Counted from the first letter of the stretch, positions 34,174 to 43,626 are shown. The stretch is DNA of 64,000 bases from CAMDPA01 sp963825625 (GCA_963825625.1 CAWGUF010000003.1:186001-250000), one strand, 5' to 3'. Made by a program: numbers and translations. Notes: generated from the sequence alone by a model not told the origin.

Positions 34174-35607
34174 TCAGTGCCGGTGGCGCCCTGCGGGCTT
34201 GACGGCTTTCAACTCGACATTCCCCGCTCCCGTTGCCGGCTCTCTGGATGCACCGGTCTTGGCCGCGGGAACGTCGCCGCTCCACTCGTAGGCAACGGTC
34301 CGCTCGGGATGCTTGAACCAACCGGGATCCTTGTAGTCGTTACGGGACAGACCGGCGCGCACCTTGACCACGGAGAACATGCCGCCCATCTCGATCGGGC
34401 CGAACTGACCGAAGCCGGTCATCATCGGCAACGTGTTGTCCGGCAACGGCATCTCCATCGATCCCATCTCTGCCATGCCGGCGCTGCCCATCGGCATGTA
34501 CTCCGGCTGCAGAGCCCGGATCTTTTTTGCGATCTCGCGCTTGTCGACGCCGATGTACGTCTTCACGTCATGTCCCATCGCATTCATCGTGTGATGCGAC
34601 TTGTGGCAATGAATCGCCCAGTCGCCCTCATGGTCCGCCTTGAATTCGAACGCCCGCATCTGGCCAACCGCGCAGTCGACCGTGACCTCCGGCCAACGCG
34701 ATTCGGGGCGCGTCCAGCCGCCGTCCGTGCACGTGACTTCGAAATCGTAGCCGTGCATGTGGATCGGATGATTGGTCATCGTGAGATTGCCGAAGCGGAT
34801 GCGGACCCTGTCGCCCTTGGCGCAAACCAAATGATCGATGCCGGGGAATACGCGGCTGTTCCAGCACCAAACGTTGAACTCGGTCATCGTATTGACCTTC
34901 GGCACGTAGGTTCCGGCCTCGATGTCGAAGGCGTTCAGCAGAAACACGAAGTCGCGATCGGCTCGCATGAAGCCTGGGTCCTTCGGATGGACAACGAAGA
35001 AACCCATCATACCCATTGCCATCTGCACCATCTCGTCCGCATGGGGATGATACATGAAGGTGCCGCTCTTCTTGAGCTCGAACTCGTAGACGAAGGTCTT
35101 TCCGGGTGGGATGTGCGGCTGCGTCAAACCGCCGACGCCGTCCATGCCGCACGGCAGGATCTGGCCGTGCCAGTGGATCGTCGTGTGCTCCGGCAATCTG
35201 TTGGTGACGAAGATACGAACCTTGTCGCCTTCTACCGCCTCGATGGTCGGGCCGGGAGATTGTCCATTGTAGCCCCACAGGTGAGCCCTCATGCCCGGTG
35301 CGATCTGGCGCACGACGGGTTCGGCGACGAGGTGAAACTCCTTCCAGCCATCCTTCATTCGCCATGGCAAGGTCCAGCCGTTGAGCGTCACCACGGGCTG
35401 GTAATCCGGTCCGGAATTTGGATGAAGAGGTGGCTGCATCTGCGGGGAGGTCTGCGTCGGCGCCTCCGGCACACTGGCGAGTGCTGTCCTGCCGCTCACG
35501 GCTTCAGCCGTCACGGCCGCCGCTACCACTCCCGTAGCGCCGAGAAATCCGCGTCTTGAAACCTTGGCCGGGGGCTGCCGTTTCGATGTGGCTTGCGTCT
35601 TGCTCAT
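34174..35607 (-). CDS. Multicopper oxidase (Tat-exported)
   Basis: A 477-residue protein with a Tat signal (SRRGFLGATGVVAAAVTAEA). The copper sites are HTTIHWHGQILP, GTFMYHPHADEM, MTNHPIHMHGYDFEV and DWAIHCHKSHHTMNAMGHD, the last with the type 1/type 3 HCHxxxH pattern and a following Met. It should oxidise Cu(I) or an organic substrate in the periplasm with O2. The C-terminal part is Met-rich (GSAGMAEMGSMEMPLPDNTL). It sits 12 bp downstream of the outer-membrane factor gene, and the CusF-like gene follows. A second multicopper oxidase of a different subfamily is encoded at 38133. Confidence 0.93.
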   Translation of the reverse strand: MSKTQATSKRQPPAKVSRRGFLGATGVVAAAVTAEAVSGRTALASVPEAPTQTSPQMQPPLHPNSGPDYQPVVTLNGWTLPWRMKDGWKEFHLVAEPVVRQIAPGMRAHLWGYNGQSPGPTIEAVEGDKVRIFVTNRLPEHTTIHWHGQILPCGMDGVGGLTQPHIPPGKTFVYEFELKKSGTFMYHPHADEMVQMAMGMMGFFVVHPKDPGFMRADRDFVFLLNAFDIEAGTYVPKVNTMTEFNVWCWNSRVFPGIDHLVCAKGDRVRIRFGNLTMTNHPIHMHGYDFEVTCTDGGWTRPESRWPEVTVDCAVGQMRAFEFKADHEGDWAIHCHKSHHTMNAMGHDVKTYIGVDKREIAKKIRALQPEYMPMGSAGMAEMGSMEMPLPDNTLPMMTGFGQFGPIEMGGMFSVVKVRAGLSRNDYKDPGWFKHPERTVAYEWSGDVPAAKTGASREPATGAGNVELKAVKPAGRHRH

Positions 35608-35619
35608 GGGTTTGTTCCG

Positions 35620-37150
35620 TCAATGTCCGGCGCCGCCGGCTTCCACAGCCGCAGTCTTGATGGATGGTCCCGCACCCGGCGCACCGCCGCTACCGCCGAG
35701 CAGTGCAGCGTCAAGCTCCGCGGCGGCGAGCCAGAACTCGCGGCGGGCGTCTATTGCTGCAACATTGGTGGCTATGCGTGCGCGCTGGTCCTGCAGCAGC
35801 TCGAACAGATCGGAAAGCATGCCGTTGTAGCGCAACAGCATTTCATCCGAGATGATCTTACGCAGCGGCAGGATGCGCGTGTCGTAGAGCTTCGCTATGT
35901 CGTAGGAACCACGATAGGATGTATACGCCTCACGTGCCTCACTGCGAATCGAGACGGCTTTGTCTGCGAGCAGATTGGCGGCCTGCAGGTAGGCTTGGCG
36001 CGCGCCGCGCGTGCGTGCCTTGCCGAAGTCGAAAATCGGGATCTGGAATTCCAGCTCGATACCGCGCCAGCGCTCTTTCTCTGTTTCCGGGGTCTCGACC
36101 TTGCGCAAGGCACCGCCTTCGAGCTCGTAGTCGACATCGGTCTTGCGTGTCCACTCCGTACTGCTCATGGCGCGCAACTCCAGAACATTGACGAGGCGCG
36201 TGGCTTGGGCAAGGCCGAGTGATTTGGCCAGCGCATCGAGCTCCAACCGCATTGCCTGGAGATCCATGCGGGTCGCGACGGCAATGCGCTCCGCGTCCGT
36301 GAGCGTACGCGGCCGGCGGGGAAGCGGCATCAGCTCATCTGGCAATGTGAAGCGAACGTCAGCGCCCCACAGCCCCATCAAGCGACCCAAGCGCTCGCGC
36401 TCTATCCGGTGCCTGATCCTGGCGGCTGCCAACTGCTGGGTCACGTCGGCATAGAAAGCATGCTCACGGGCCTGGTTGAGCTTGTTCATTGCGCCGGTCT
36501 CACCAAGCTTCTCGGCGAGATCGGAAAGCGATTGGCGGAACTCTGCGCGCGTTTGAGCAGAATGACGGCCTGGCCAGCCGCTGTCGCGCGGATGTAAGCG
36601 CGGCGCGTGTCCATCGCCAGCTTCACCACCGCTTCCATGGTCATGAGCTGGGCCTGGCGGAAGCGCGCCTCGGCGATCTCGCGCCGCCGAGGTAAAGTAA
36701 GGAGGCCCAGAATGTTCTGCAGCACCTGCCGCTCGATCTCGAGCACCGCACCTGAAACAACGGCACGCGAAATCGACACAGTAGGCGATGGCGGCAAGCT
36801 CGCCTCGACCATCTGGGCTTCGGAGACACCCAGCGCGTTGAAAGCGGCCTGCAAGCCTCGGTTGTTGAGAAGCGCAATCTGTACGGCTGATTTGCGGTGA
36901 GTTGTCGCGACAACAGAAAACCGACCCGGCGTTTTGCCCGCGCGACATCTTCAGGAGTGCGGATCTTTTCGACATCCTTGTCGAGCTTGACTTGCGCAAG
37001 CCTGCCGACCGGCCCCATCCCCTCGTCGACAGAGAATTGCGCACAGCCGCCGAGCATCAGGCCGAAGCCAGCGATCAGGGCTGCAGTACCGCGCAAATAC
37101 GGACCGCCGTGCTTTGGTCTTCCGGTGAGACGTTGCATGGCTCGTGTCAC
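35620..37150 (-). pseudogene. TolC/CusC-like outer membrane efflux lipoprotein, two frameshifts
   Basis: The N-terminus (frame of the GTG at 37150) has a lipobox (GFGLMLGGCAQF) and VEKIRTPEDVARAKRRVGFL. At about 36890 the frame changes: the neighbouring frame supplies SAVQIALLNNRGLQAAFNAL and AQLMTMEAVVKLAMDTRRAY. At about 36550 it changes again, to FRQSLSDLAEKLGETGAMNK, and runs to the end, which contains the second OEP repeat (GIELEFQIPIFDFGKARTRG and LLRYNGMLSDLFELLQDQRA). All parts of one OMF lipoprotein of about 500 residues are therefore present. It would form an outer-membrane duct, but no matching inner-membrane pump is in the window. The GTG start overlaps the upstream lipoprotein stop. 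Confidence 0.8.
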
Positions 37151-37368
37151 TTCTGTTTAGGCGCTACATCGCGATTAAGCTGATCCCAAGCCTTGGGCTC
37201 GACGATGCGATAATTCCGGGCATCTCCGGTCACCGAGCGATATGTCGTCTGACGGGTGACGGCGCTGGGGTCGGCAGGATCCGCACCGGCAGTGGTGACC
37301 GGCGGCCCTTCCCGGCACGCTTGCAGTGACAGGAGTGCGGCTGCGGCCGCGATAACGGTGAATTTCAT
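37147..37368 (-). CDS. Small lipoprotein of the copper cluster
   Basis: A 73-residue protein with a lipoprotein signal (VIAAAAALLSLQACREG; lipobox LQAC). A short Asp/Thr/Ala-rich mature part ends EPKAWDQLNRDVAPKQK. I know no function for it. The TGA stop overlaps the GTG start of the outer-membrane factor (GTGA), implying coupled translation with it. It may be an accessory of that lipoprotein channel. Confidence 0.65.
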   Translation of the reverse strand: MKFTVIAAAAALLSLQACREGPPVTTAGADPADPSAVTRQTTYRSVTGDARNYRIVEPKAWDQLNRDVAPKQK

Positions 37369-37563
37369 CAGAACACCCGCTGCTGTGTCGTGCCGTTGAG
37401 CCTCGAGGTCGATGCCGGCATCGTATCTCGCTGCCTGTCGTTGCAACCGACGGCGGCGCGATGCGTTGGACGTTATCGACTGGCAATGGGAGCGCAACGC
37501 AGGCAATTGCAAGAAGGCCGCGCCGCGGCGCGGCGGTGCGAACGCACTACCTAGCGCTGGTCG

Positions 37564-38010
37564 TCAGACTCGTGGGGGACGTTCCGGAGCGTCACGGCCA
37601 AGCGAGGCGAGGTGTCGCTCGGCTGATGGCATTATGACAGCGTTCGGCGCTGCGTGGACCAGACGCTCGTTGTCTGGAACAACGCCGGGGCAACAGTGAC
37701 CAAAGCTGGCGCCGCAGGAGGAGGTGAACGCATGAATGCAGTGTATTATCGCGTGCCCAGTCATCGAGGCAGATTGCGTTGCCTCGAGTGCCGCGGTGCC
37801 GGTCGCCCTACAGGTAGCAGGATCGGAACTCCGACGAGGCGAGGATAACGCCTCCGCCTCTGCCTGTGCAGCCATTGCGCCATGAGAATGATGGTGTGCC
37901 GAGCCATGGGCCAATCCGGCATCAGCCACGATGATCAGCATCACCGCAACGGCGCCGAACAATGCGATCAGCCGCTTGCCGACCAAGCAGATTGTAGAGA
38001 AGCACGGCAT
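37564..38010 (-). CDS. His/Cys-rich membrane-associated hypothetical protein of the copper cluster
   Basis: A 148-residue protein with one hydrophobic segment near the N-terminus (RLIALFGAVAVMLIIVADAG), then a His-rich stretch (AHGSAHHHSHGAM), and a C-terminal Cys/His group (IIHCIHAFTSSCGASFGHCC). Such a pattern is compatible with metal binding in the periplasm. I do not recognise the family. Its place between two copper-resistance gene groups on the same strand supports it being a real gene. The 195 bp after it, up to the small lipoprotein start at 37368, hold nothing I recognise. Confidence 0.55.
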   Translation of the reverse strand: MPCFSTICLVGKRLIALFGAVAVMLIIVADAGLAHGSAHHHSHGAMAAQAEAEALSSPRRSSDPATCRATGTAALEATQSASMTGHAIIHCIHAFTSSCGASFGHCCPGVVPDNERLVHAAPNAVIMPSAERHLASLGRDAPERPPRV

Positions 38011-38132
38011 CGTGGTCTCTAGTTGGCCCAGAATCATCCGTCAAAATAGGTGTGGATAGCAGGCAGGTCAACAACCCGGGCAGCCGCGCCACTGCTTGAA
38101 TGCCATGGGCGTTGCATTTCAGTCCTAACGGC

Positions 38133-39671
38133 CTACACCACCACGAACTGTCCCATCATGCCGGCGTCCTCGTGCTCGAGAATGTGGCAGTGGTACATGT
38201 AGGGTCGGGCCGGGTCGGCGTAATCGTTGAACTGCGTTATGACCCGCACGGTTTCGCCGGGATCGACCAGCACGGTATCTTTCACTCCCTGCTCGTGGGC
38301 GCCAGCGGGGCTGCCGTCGCGATCAATTACCCTGAACTGTATGTCGTGGATGTGGAACGGGTGGGCCATCGGTGAGGCATTTCGGATGGTCCATATCTCG
38401 GTGGCGCCCAGGGGGACGCGCTCATCGATGCGCTCCATGTCCATCGTGCGACCGTTGATCGTCATGCCGCCGCCCATCATGCCCATGCGGCCGCGACCAC
38501 CCATCATGCCGCGTCCCATGCCTCCGCCCATCATGCCCATTCCCATGCCCATCTCGAGCACAAACGTGCGGGTGCGGTCGGCGCGCGCCGGGTCCCAGCC
38601 GGGGACCTGGATCAGCTGTTGTGGCAGCGGCGGAGTATCGCCTTCGAGGCGCCGGGCGCGCAATTCGAGCACGGCGAACGTCTCATCGTTGCCGGCCATG
38701 CCCATCATCATGCCCATGCCGCGGCTGCCGACGCGATCGGGATAGCTCATGAGGCGTACGGTTGTGTCCGGCTCCATCTCGACAAGGATCTCTGCGCGCT
38801 CGCCCGGAGACAGGCGAAGGCGGCGCATGCGAACAGGTCGGGCGAGCAGGCTGCCGTCGGATGCGATTTGCGTGAACTGACGATTGTCCGACAGGCCGAA
38901 CGTGTAGATGCGGGCGTTCGAGCCGTTGAGAAGGCGCAGGCGCGAGCGACGGCGCTTTATCTCGAAGTGTGGTGAGACCGTGCCATTGACGAGGATCACG
39001 TCGCCCTTGAACCCCATCATGATGTCCGGCATCGCCGACAAATAGTCGAAACGCCCATCGCGCAGGAAACGCCGATCCTGGATCACGAGCGGAATGTCGT
39101 CGATGCCGTAGTCGGCGGGGAGCGCCAGTGCAGCGCTCTCGTCGTCGTCGACGATGATCGGACCTGCCAGTCCCGCATTCACCTGCTCGCCGGTTCGGCC
39201 CATCATGTGCGAATGATACCAGAACAGACCGGCCTTCTGCTTGATTTCGAACTGCGGCGCCCAAGTGGCGCCAGGCCGGATCGTCTGGTGGGGGCCGCCG
39301 TCGGCGCGTGCCGGGACATGCAGACCATGCCAATGCAGCGTCGTCGTCTGGTCCAGGCTGTTGGCGACATCCAGCGTGACCAGATCCCCGGCCTTGACGC
39401 GCACGACCGGGCCGAGGAACGAGCCGTTGGCACCGATCGTCGGCGTCTTCCGGCCCCTGATGAACTCGGTGGTTCCGCGCTGGATATCAAGATCGAAGAC
39501 ACGTCTGCCAGCCTGCTGTCTGCCGGTCAGAACGGGAGGTATCTTGAGCGGATTGGGAAAACGTTCGCGCGCTTGCCCGCGTGCGGCGCCCGTCAACTCC
39601 GGAGTGCGCAATGTCGCGAGTGCCCCCAGAGTGAGCAAGCCGCCAAGTGCCGCGCGTCGTGATAAACCCAT
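38133..39671 (-). CDS. CueO-like multicopper oxidase with a Met-rich insert
   Basis: A 512-residue Tat-type protein (LSRRAALGGLLTLGALATLR). Copper sites are TTTLHWHGLHVPARADGGPH, GLFWYHSHMMGRTGEQVNAG, PMAHPFHIHDIQFRVIDRDG and YMYHCHILEHEDAGMMGQ. A Met/Gly-rich segment (FVLEMGMGMGMMGGGMGRG) lies before the third site, as in CueO, where it gives Cu(I) access to the active site. It probably oxidises periplasmic Cu(I) to less toxic Cu(II). The stop is about 120 bp upstream of the His-rich gene, and the SHOCT gene lies 12 bp upstream of its start. Confidence 0.93.
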   Translation of the reverse strand: MGLSRRAALGGLLTLGALATLRTPELTGAARGQARERFPNPLKIPPVLTGRQQAGRRVFDLDIQRGTTEFIRGRKTPTIGANGSFLGPVVRVKAGDLVTLDVANSLDQTTTLHWHGLHVPARADGGPHQTIRPGATWAPQFEIKQKAGLFWYHSHMMGRTGEQVNAGLAGPIIVDDDESAALALPADYGIDDIPLVIQDRRFLRDGRFDYLSAMPDIMMGFKGDVILVNGTVSPHFEIKRRRSRLRLLNGSNARIYTFGLSDNRQFTQIASDGSLLARPVRMRRLRLSPGERAEILVEMEPDTTVRLMSYPDRVGSRGMGMMMGMAGNDETFAVLELRARRLEGDTPPLPQQLIQVPGWDPARADRTRTFVLEMGMGMGMMGGGMGRGMMGGRGRMGMMGGGMTINGRTMDMERIDERVPLGATEIWTIRNASPMAHPFHIHDIQFRVIDRDGSPAGAHEQGVKDTVLVDPGETVRVITQFNDYADPARPYMYHCHILEHEDAGMMGQFVVV

Positions 39672-39683
39672 TATCGCATCTTT

Positions 39684-39950
39684 CTATTTATCAAGTGCCC
39701 GCCTGCGTGCCTCGTATTCGTCGGCATCGATCTCCCCGCTTGCGAAGCGTCGATCGAGAATTTCACGCGCTGAAGTCGAGCGGCTGGCGCTGGAGGCCGC
39801 AGAACCGGCTCCAGTATCGGCTCTGGCCATCCAGCGCACGAGCGCAACGCCCACGGCTATTACCGCCACCAGAACGAGCAGCATGAACAGCGGACCAATC
39901 CACATGCCGCCCCAGCCGCCGGGGCTCCAACTCCACCAGTCGTGCATCAT
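39684..39950 (-). CDS. SHOCT domain small membrane protein
   Basis: An 88-residue protein with one transmembrane helix (GPLFMLLVLVAVIAVGVALV) after a Trp/Gly/Met-rich N-terminus (MMHDWWSWSPGGWGGMW). The C-terminus is a SHOCT domain (AREILDRRFASGEIDADEYE). SHOCT segments are short oligomerisation domains common in small membrane proteins of metal-resistance loci. It lies between the Spy-like gene (57 bp upstream) and the CueO-like gene (12 bp downstream). Confidence 0.88.
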   Translation of the reverse strand: MMHDWWSWSPGGWGGMWIGPLFMLLVLVAVIAVGVALVRWMARADTGAGSAASSASRSTSAREILDRRFASGEIDADEYEARRRALDK

Positions 39951-40007
39951 GGGATTGGCCTTTCAATGCTGCGCGGGATCTGACGGAGCCATCGTGGTTG
40001 TGGGTTG

Positions 40008-40571
40008 CTATCTTCGCCACATGCCGGGCCCCATGCCCCCGCCGCCGGCCATCATTCCCATGCCCATCATCGGAAGGACCAGCGTGTCGGCTTCTTTCTT
40101 CTGGTCCTCGCCGAGCACCTCATAGAGGTCTTTCAGTGCGCTCTTCAGTGCTCTGACTTCGTCGAGCCGCGCGCTGATGAACTTCTCCTGGATGTCGAGC
40201 CGCTCCGGCAGCGTCTTGGCCTTCTGCTCGGTCGACCACAGTGACTGCATACGCTCTGTCATGCTCTTGGCAGAGGCGCGAACGGCTACAGCGACTTTGT
40301 CCCATGCCCCCTGCTGAGCAGACGTGATCTTGAGTTCAGCCTTGAGGAACGCCAGCCGTCCGTCGATGCGCGAGGCCATTGCCTCAGACCCGCCCCACAT
40401 CGCGCCCGGACCGCCCCACATGTGCCAGCCGGGACCAAAACCGCCGCGGCCATAGTCACCCATAATGCCCGGACCGCCCATGGCGGGACCAGGTTGTGCC
40501 TGGGTGGGGAGTGGAATAGCCAATATTGCTGCTGATGCGATGAGGGCCGACTTGTATTTCTTCGCGATCAT
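40008..40571 (-). CDS. Spy/CpxP-like LTXXQ periplasmic protein
   Basis: A 187-residue protein with a signal peptide (SALIASAAILAIPLPTQAQ). A Gly/Met/Trp-rich region follows (GDYGRGGFGPGWHMWGGPGA), then an LTXXQ-type helical domain (LKAELKITSAQQGAWDKVAV) as in Spy/CpxP chaperones. The C-terminus is Met/Gly-rich (LPMMGMGMMAGGGGMGPGMW), suggesting copper binding. It acts in the periplasm against envelope or metal stress. It is the first gene of the minus-strand copper cluster, so its upstream region should hold the cluster promoter. Confidence 0.88.
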   Translation of the reverse strand: MIAKKYKSALIASAAILAIPLPTQAQPGPAMGGPGIMGDYGRGGFGPGWHMWGGPGAMWGGSEAMASRIDGRLAFLKAELKITSAQQGAWDKVAVAVRASAKSMTERMQSLWSTEQKAKTLPERLDIQEKFISARLDEVRALKSALKDLYEVLGEDQKKEADTLVLPMMGMGMMAGGGGMGPGMWRR

Positions 40572-41240
40572 GACACGCTCCTGTCAACTCAGGTTTGCAG
40601 ACAGAATGGGCGATGCCGCCGGAGACATCGGCAAGGGCGCGGCGACGGGCTGACTGAAAGACGGGCCTTCTGAAACCTGACAGCGCACCAAGGTCTGCCG
40701 CCGCCTCGACACCTTCAGCTGGGCCATTTCCTCCAGGCTCGCCGCTGGACGTGGCAGCTCGCCTATCGGTCAGTTGTCATAGTCCGCGCAGGGCGACAGG
40801 CCTGTTGCAGAAAGACTGCGCGGCCGCCGTGACGTCTCGTGGCCGATGTGTAGCCGACGCCGTTTGTCAAGGTTGCTCTGCAATGCCTCGCCAATGACAA
40901 TTCATATAATACCCCCCAGCGGTATCGTGATTGATGGAGGTCAATCAGGCGGCGAGCCGCGATAATCGTCGTTGCAGTTGTGAAGTGCGTCGAGGCAAGG
41001 CAAAGTCGCGAACCGGTTCGTCCTAAGAGCAGCCATGGCCAATTCCGATGAAGGCGCCGTTCAATTCGCGGCAGACCATGTCATCAGCATGCTTTCGATC
41101 CATTCTGGCTGCAGTCTGCCGGAACGGACGGGCTGCTGCTGGAAGGGCTGCCATACCATTGCTCTGCAAGCAGGTGTCGGCTTGCCGGCTAAACTGCGCG
41201 AGAGACGAGACGCACCCCTCAGGCTGGGAGTTTCCTGACG
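40572..41240. other. Divergent intergenic region upstream of the copper cluster
   Basis: About 670 bp between the Spy-like gene and the FAD-dependent oxidoreductase. It holds the palindrome at 40909-40925 annotated separately. Small frames at 41035-41238 and 41048-41455 resemble no family and are probably not genes. No RNA gene was recognised. Confidence 0.5.
40909..40925. promoter_or_regulatory. Candidate CsoR-like operator upstream of the copper cluster
   Basis: ATACC-CCCCAGC-GGTAT is an interrupted palindrome with a G/C tract between A/T-rich ends, the general layout of CsoR/RcnR-type operators. It overlaps TATAAT at 40905-40910. On the minus strand TTGACC lies at 40944-40939, but its distance to TATTAT (27 bp) is too long for a standard promoter. 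No csoR gene is in the window. The assignment rests on resemblance and position only. Confidence 0.35.
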
Positions 41241-42974
41241 ATGTCCACTACCGGATCTGGCTGCGACCAACTCCCCGATCAGGTCGATCTTCTTGTCGTG
41301 GGGGCGGGCGCCGGTGGCATGGCGGCTGCGCTGACGGCGTCAGTGCTCGGGCTCGACGTGGCGGTCATCGAGAAGACGGCACACGTTGGCGGCACCTCGG
41401 CCCGGTCGGCCGGCTCAGTCTGGGTTCCAAACACGCATCTCAGGACACAAGGTGAGGACAGTTTCGATAAGGCGCTGACCTACTTGCGCAGGGCGATCGG
41501 AAACCATTTCGATGAAGCGCGGGTGACGGCTTTTCTTCGAGCCGCGCCCGATATGGTCGCGTTCCTGGAAAAGAACACGCCGGTACGGTTGCGGCCGTAT
41601 GCGCATCATCCGGACTATCTGGCGACCTATGATGGCGCGACAGTCAGCGGGCGCGCGCTCGAGCCCGTCCCCTTCGATGCCGGCATTCTGGGCAGCCATT
41701 TTCGCGACTTGCAGCCGCCGCTGCCGGAATTCACACTGCTTGGCGGCATGATGGTCGACCGCACGGATATCGCTCATTTGATGAATGCCACGCGACGGCT
41801 CGGGTCGTTAGCCCATGCGGCACGGCTACTCACCACGTACGCGCGGGACCGCCTGCGATTTGACAGAGGCGCACGCCTGGTCATGGGCAATGCACTGGTC
41901 GGCCGGCTCTATCACGGCCTGCTGCAACGCCGTGTTCCTATTTTTCTGTCGACCGAGGTCGAGGAACTGACGCTGGGCGATGGTGCGGTCACCGGCGCCC
42001 GTGTTCGCCACCTCGACAGAAGCGTCGATGTCCACGCGCGTGCCGGCGTCGTGCTGGCGACGGGCGGGCTATCGAATGACCCACAGTTGCGGCGGCGCCT
42101 GCTTCCGGCCTCACTCAGTCCGGCAACGCCCATTATCGACAGCGCGACTGGCGACGGGCTGCGGCTGGCATCACCGGCTGGCGGCCGTCTTGTCGAACAT
42201 GGCATCAATGGTTTCTGGACACCGGTCTCACGTCGCCGTCGCGCCGATGGGTCGGTTGCGGTGTTTCCGCACTTCGTGCTCGATCGCGGCAAGCCCGGCA
42301 TGCTTGCGGTCGATCCTGCGGGGCAGCGCTTTGTCAATGAGGCGACATCGTATCATCTGTACGGGGAGGCGCTGTTTGGTGCCCTCGAAAGGCATCCGGG
42401 CGGGACCTGCTATCAGATCTGCGATGATGTCTGCATTACCAAGTACGGCGCCGGCATCGTGCGGCCATGGCGGCTCGGTCTGCGCGCGGCGTTGCGGGAT
42501 GGTTATCTGCTGGCATCGGACAGCCTGGAGGGCCTTGCAGCGAAGATCGGCATTGCCGGCGACGCCTTGAGAGCCACGGTCGAACGGCACAACCGGTTTG
42601 CCGAGACCGGCAAGGATACGGAGTTTGGCAAGGGTGAGGATGCCTATCAGCGCAATCTGGGTGATTCCTCGCACGGCCCCAATCCGTGTATCGGCAGAAT
42701 CGCGAAACCGCCGTTCTATGCACTCGCGATTTATCCCGGCGATATCGGGGCCAGCGCGGGCCTGGCGTGTGACGGGGAAGCCCGCGTTCTGGATGCGGAT
42801 GGTGCACCGATCCGTGGTCTTTATGCATGCGGCAACGACATGGCATCGATCATGGCCGGCAGCTATCCCGGTCCCGGCATCACACTCGGGCCGGCGATGA
42901 CGTTCGGCTACCTGGCGGCCCGTCATGCGCACGCGGCGCTGACAGCGGTCAAGGCTATCGCTGATCGGGAGTGA
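41241..42974 (+). CDS. FAD-dependent oxidoreductase (fumarate reductase/3-ketosteroid dehydrogenase-like)
   Basis: A 577-residue flavoprotein with the dinucleotide-binding motif VDLLVVGAGAGGMAAALTAS at residues 15-34, then VIEKTAHVGGTSARSAGSVW as in the FAD-binding-2 family. The C-terminal flavin segment is IRGLYACGNDMASIMAGSYP followed by PGPGITLGPAMTFGYLAARH. The middle holds FVNEATSYHLYGEALFGALE. Family members reduce or dehydrogenate ketosteroids, fumarate or related enones. There is no haem domain or signal peptide, so it is cytoplasmic. It lies upstream of trmO and a PrpD-family gene on the same strand. The substrate is unknown. Confidence 0.88.
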   Translation: MSTTGSGCDQLPDQVDLLVVGAGAGGMAAALTASVLGLDVAVIEKTAHVGGTSARSAGSVWVPNTHLRTQGEDSFDKALTYLRRAIGNHFDEARVTAFLRAAPDMVAFLEKNTPVRLRPYAHHPDYLATYDGATVSGRALEPVPFDAGILGSHFRDLQPPLPEFTLLGGMMVDRTDIAHLMNATRRLGSLAHAARLLTTYARDRLRFDRGARLVMGNALVGRLYHGLLQRRVPIFLSTEVEELTLGDGAVTGARVRHLDRSVDVHARAGVVLATGGLSNDPQLRRRLLPASLSPATPIIDSATGDGLRLASPAGGRLVEHGINGFWTPVSRRRRADGSVAVFPHFVLDRGKPGMLAVDPAGQRFVNEATSYHLYGEALFGALERHPGGTCYQICDDVCITKYGAGIVRPWRLGLRAALRDGYLLASDSLEGLAAKIGIAGDALRATVERHNRFAETGKDTEFGKGEDAYQRNLGDSSHGPNPCIGRIAKPPFYALAIYPGDIGASAGLACDGEARVLDADGAPIRGLYACGNDMASIMAGSYPGPGITLGPAMTFGYLAARHAHAALTAVKAIADRE

Positions 42975-43137
42975 TTGCGACGGTTGCATCCGAAGCGTCG
43001 GGTGGGGGCGGCGGTGAGGATTGATCTGGTGGGAGGCATCGTGGATGCCGAAGGTGGTGTCCGCGTGCGGATGGCCACTGTCCGCTGGCTCTCTTGCGCA
43101 CGGCCATGCGCGTTGCGCGGATAGAAAAGGAACGACA

Positions 43138-43626
43138 ATGTCCGAGCCCTCTTTGAATACGATCTATCAGCCCGAAAGCGGTGCGCCGCAACCAGGCGAC
43201 ACGATCGAATGCCGCGTCATCGGCACCATCGCGACGCCTTACAAGCGGTTGGAGGATTGTCCGTCGCGGCATAACAAGCGCGATTACCTCCCCGGCACGA
43301 TCAGGCTGGCGCCGGAGTACGCGCCGGGGCTCGTCGGGCTGGAGGCCGGCGGTCGTGCGCTGGTGCTTTACTGGCTCCATATGGCGCGGCGCGACATGGT
43401 GGAACTTCCTGTACGCGCCGGGGTTCGCGACACGCCAATCGGTGTCTTTTCCCTTCGTACCCCGCCGCGGCCCAACCCCATCGCTGCGGCGGTGGTCGAA
43501 ATTCTGGCGATCCGCAAGGACGAACTCGATGTGGTCGGTCTCGACTGCCTGGACGGCACACCGCTGCTCGATATCAAGCGCGCAAGGTTCTACGAAGGCA
43601 GTATGGCTGCTGGCGGGCTCAGTTGA
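43138..43626 (+). CDS. trmO: TrmO/TsaA-family tRNA (N6-threonylcarbamoyladenosine37) methyltransferase
   Basis: A 162-residue protein, starting ATG 43138 after AAAGGAA, with the UPF0066/TrmO fold. Family motifs are IECRVIGTIATPYKRLEDCP, RDTPIGVFSLRTPPRPNPIA and DVVGLDCLDGTPLLDIKRAR. TrmO uses S-adenosylmethionine to methylate t6A37 in some tRNAs. The bacterial copy here is shorter than E. coli TrmO and lacks its C-terminal extension, as do many alphaproteobacterial homologs, so methylation of another substrate is possible. It sits between the FAD oxidoreductase and the PrpD-family gene, on the same strand. Confidence 0.82.
   Translation: MSEPSLNTIYQPESGAPQPGDTIECRVIGTIATPYKRLEDCPSRHNKRDYLPGTIRLAPEYAPGLVGLEAGGRALVLYWLHMARRDMVELPVRAGVRDTPIGVFSLRTPPRPNPIAAAVVEILAIRKDELDVVGLDCLDGTPLLDIKRARFYEGSMAAGGLS

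Noticed and set aside
41035..41238. 67-residue frame upstream of the FAD oxidoreductase
   Set aside because: Starts in a plausible place but resembles nothing known and has no ribosome-binding site close to its ATG.
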